64,000 nt of DNA from Dorea sp. D27 (GTDB taxonomy: Bacteria > Bacillota > Clostridia > Lachnospirales > Lachnospiraceae), in contig NZ_KQ236746.1 of the NCBI RefSeq assembly GCF_001185345.1, positions 271,553 to 335,552 of the forward strand. The letters are read 5' to 3'. This document shows, one piece after another, positions 63,757 through 64,000 of this stretch. The position numbers and the translations under genes were made by a program. The notes beneath the pieces were generated by a model. It made no database searches, was not told the DNA's origin, and saw only the letters and a list, made by a program, of their open reading frames with translations. The first letter of the stretch is position 1. Every line of letters begins with the position of its first letter.

Positions 63757-64000
63757 GCCAGTAATGTCACACAGCTACTCTCGCCCTTGTTAAGTGAAGT
63801 AGATAGCGGGCGGGGAGCAGGGTGGGAGATGCGCAGGTGTAAGCGGGAGAGGCGGAGAATCCTTTCCGTAGCCCTTATCCTGCGGGATGTAAGCCGCTAT
63901 CGGCGCGCATTCCGGAGGGTTAGGGATACGTGAAATAGTCGGAGCCTCCTACGCATCGAAGCATCTGCCACCCTGCTCCCCGCACGCCGCCTAATTTACC
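63757..64000 (+). repeat. structured repeat element, copy B
   Basis: Copy B opens with GCCAGTAATGTCACACAGC (63757-63775) and continues past GTGAAGTAGATAGC to the window edge, so it may be incomplete. CGGGGAGCAGGGTGG (63811-63825) pairs perfectly with 63968-63982 (15 bp), GTAGCCCT (63868-63875) with 63922-63929 apart from one mismatch, and GCCGCTATCGGC (63893-63904) is the same small hairpin as in copy A. The arms differ from copy A but still pair. Confidence 0.75.

Noticed and set aside
63252-64000. Repeats at the window end as a CRISPR array or IS end
   Set aside because: There are only two copies, inverted, about 245 nt each, with no spacers, no transposase and no short direct target repeat.

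Overview
The window comes from a spore-forming, GC-moderate (about 50%) Clostridia genome, most likely Lachnospiraceae (a [Clostridium] scindens/hylemonae-like organism). This is inferred from CotJ spore-coat genes, YtaF, AgrA/AgrC-type and BceRS-type signalling, GGDEF/EAL proteins, Clostridia-style small DUF proteins, and a complete selenium and D-proline reductase (Stickland) gene set. No phage, IS transposase, CRISPR array or rRNA was seen.

Layout. 0-5.4 kb: end of a ROK protein, a DUF3298 protein, a P-loop kinase-like protein, a LytTR/GHKL two-component pair, and yjdF behind a leader that can mask its ribosome site. 5.4-8.6 kb: a GATC-type (Sau3AI-like) restriction-modification system with Vsr repair endonuclease. 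8.8-26 kb: mostly DNA-repair and regulatory genes: TfoX N- and C-domain proteins, a GyrI-like protein, an EndoQ-like PHP nuclease fused to UvrD helicase, YaaA, an OGG-type glycosylase, macro-domain protein and endonuclease III, with XRE regulators and a membrane YcxB/RCC1 protein between them. 26-45 kb: a broken MATE pump, flagellin lysine N-methylase-like protein, a BceAB-RS-like ABC/two-component set, cotJ spore coat genes, YtaF, an M23 peptidase, a second GGDEF/EAL protein, a P-type ATPase, small hydrolases and a frameshifted SAM methyltransferase.

46-63.2 kb is the functional core. yedF, selD (itself with an in-frame TGA/Sec codon), selA, selB, a LysR regulator, a cysteine desulfurase-like gene, yedE, tusA-like and DUF3343 genes supply and insert selenium. 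prdF (proline racemase) follows on the minus strand, then tRNA-Sec (selC), then prdC, prdA, a CBO2463-family gene, prdB (Sec), prdD and prdE. Together these could make selenophosphate and Sec-tRNA, build the selenoenzyme PrdAB, racemise L-proline and reduce D-proline to 5-aminovalerate. The PrdD/PrdE gene boundary falls exactly at the position matching the PrdA self-cleavage site.

63.2-64 kb has no convincing gene. It carries two diverged copies of a roughly 245-nt element in inverted orientation, whose paired arms differ between copies but stay complementary, flanking a separate long near-perfect hairpin. I regard this as the most likely undescribed feature of the window.
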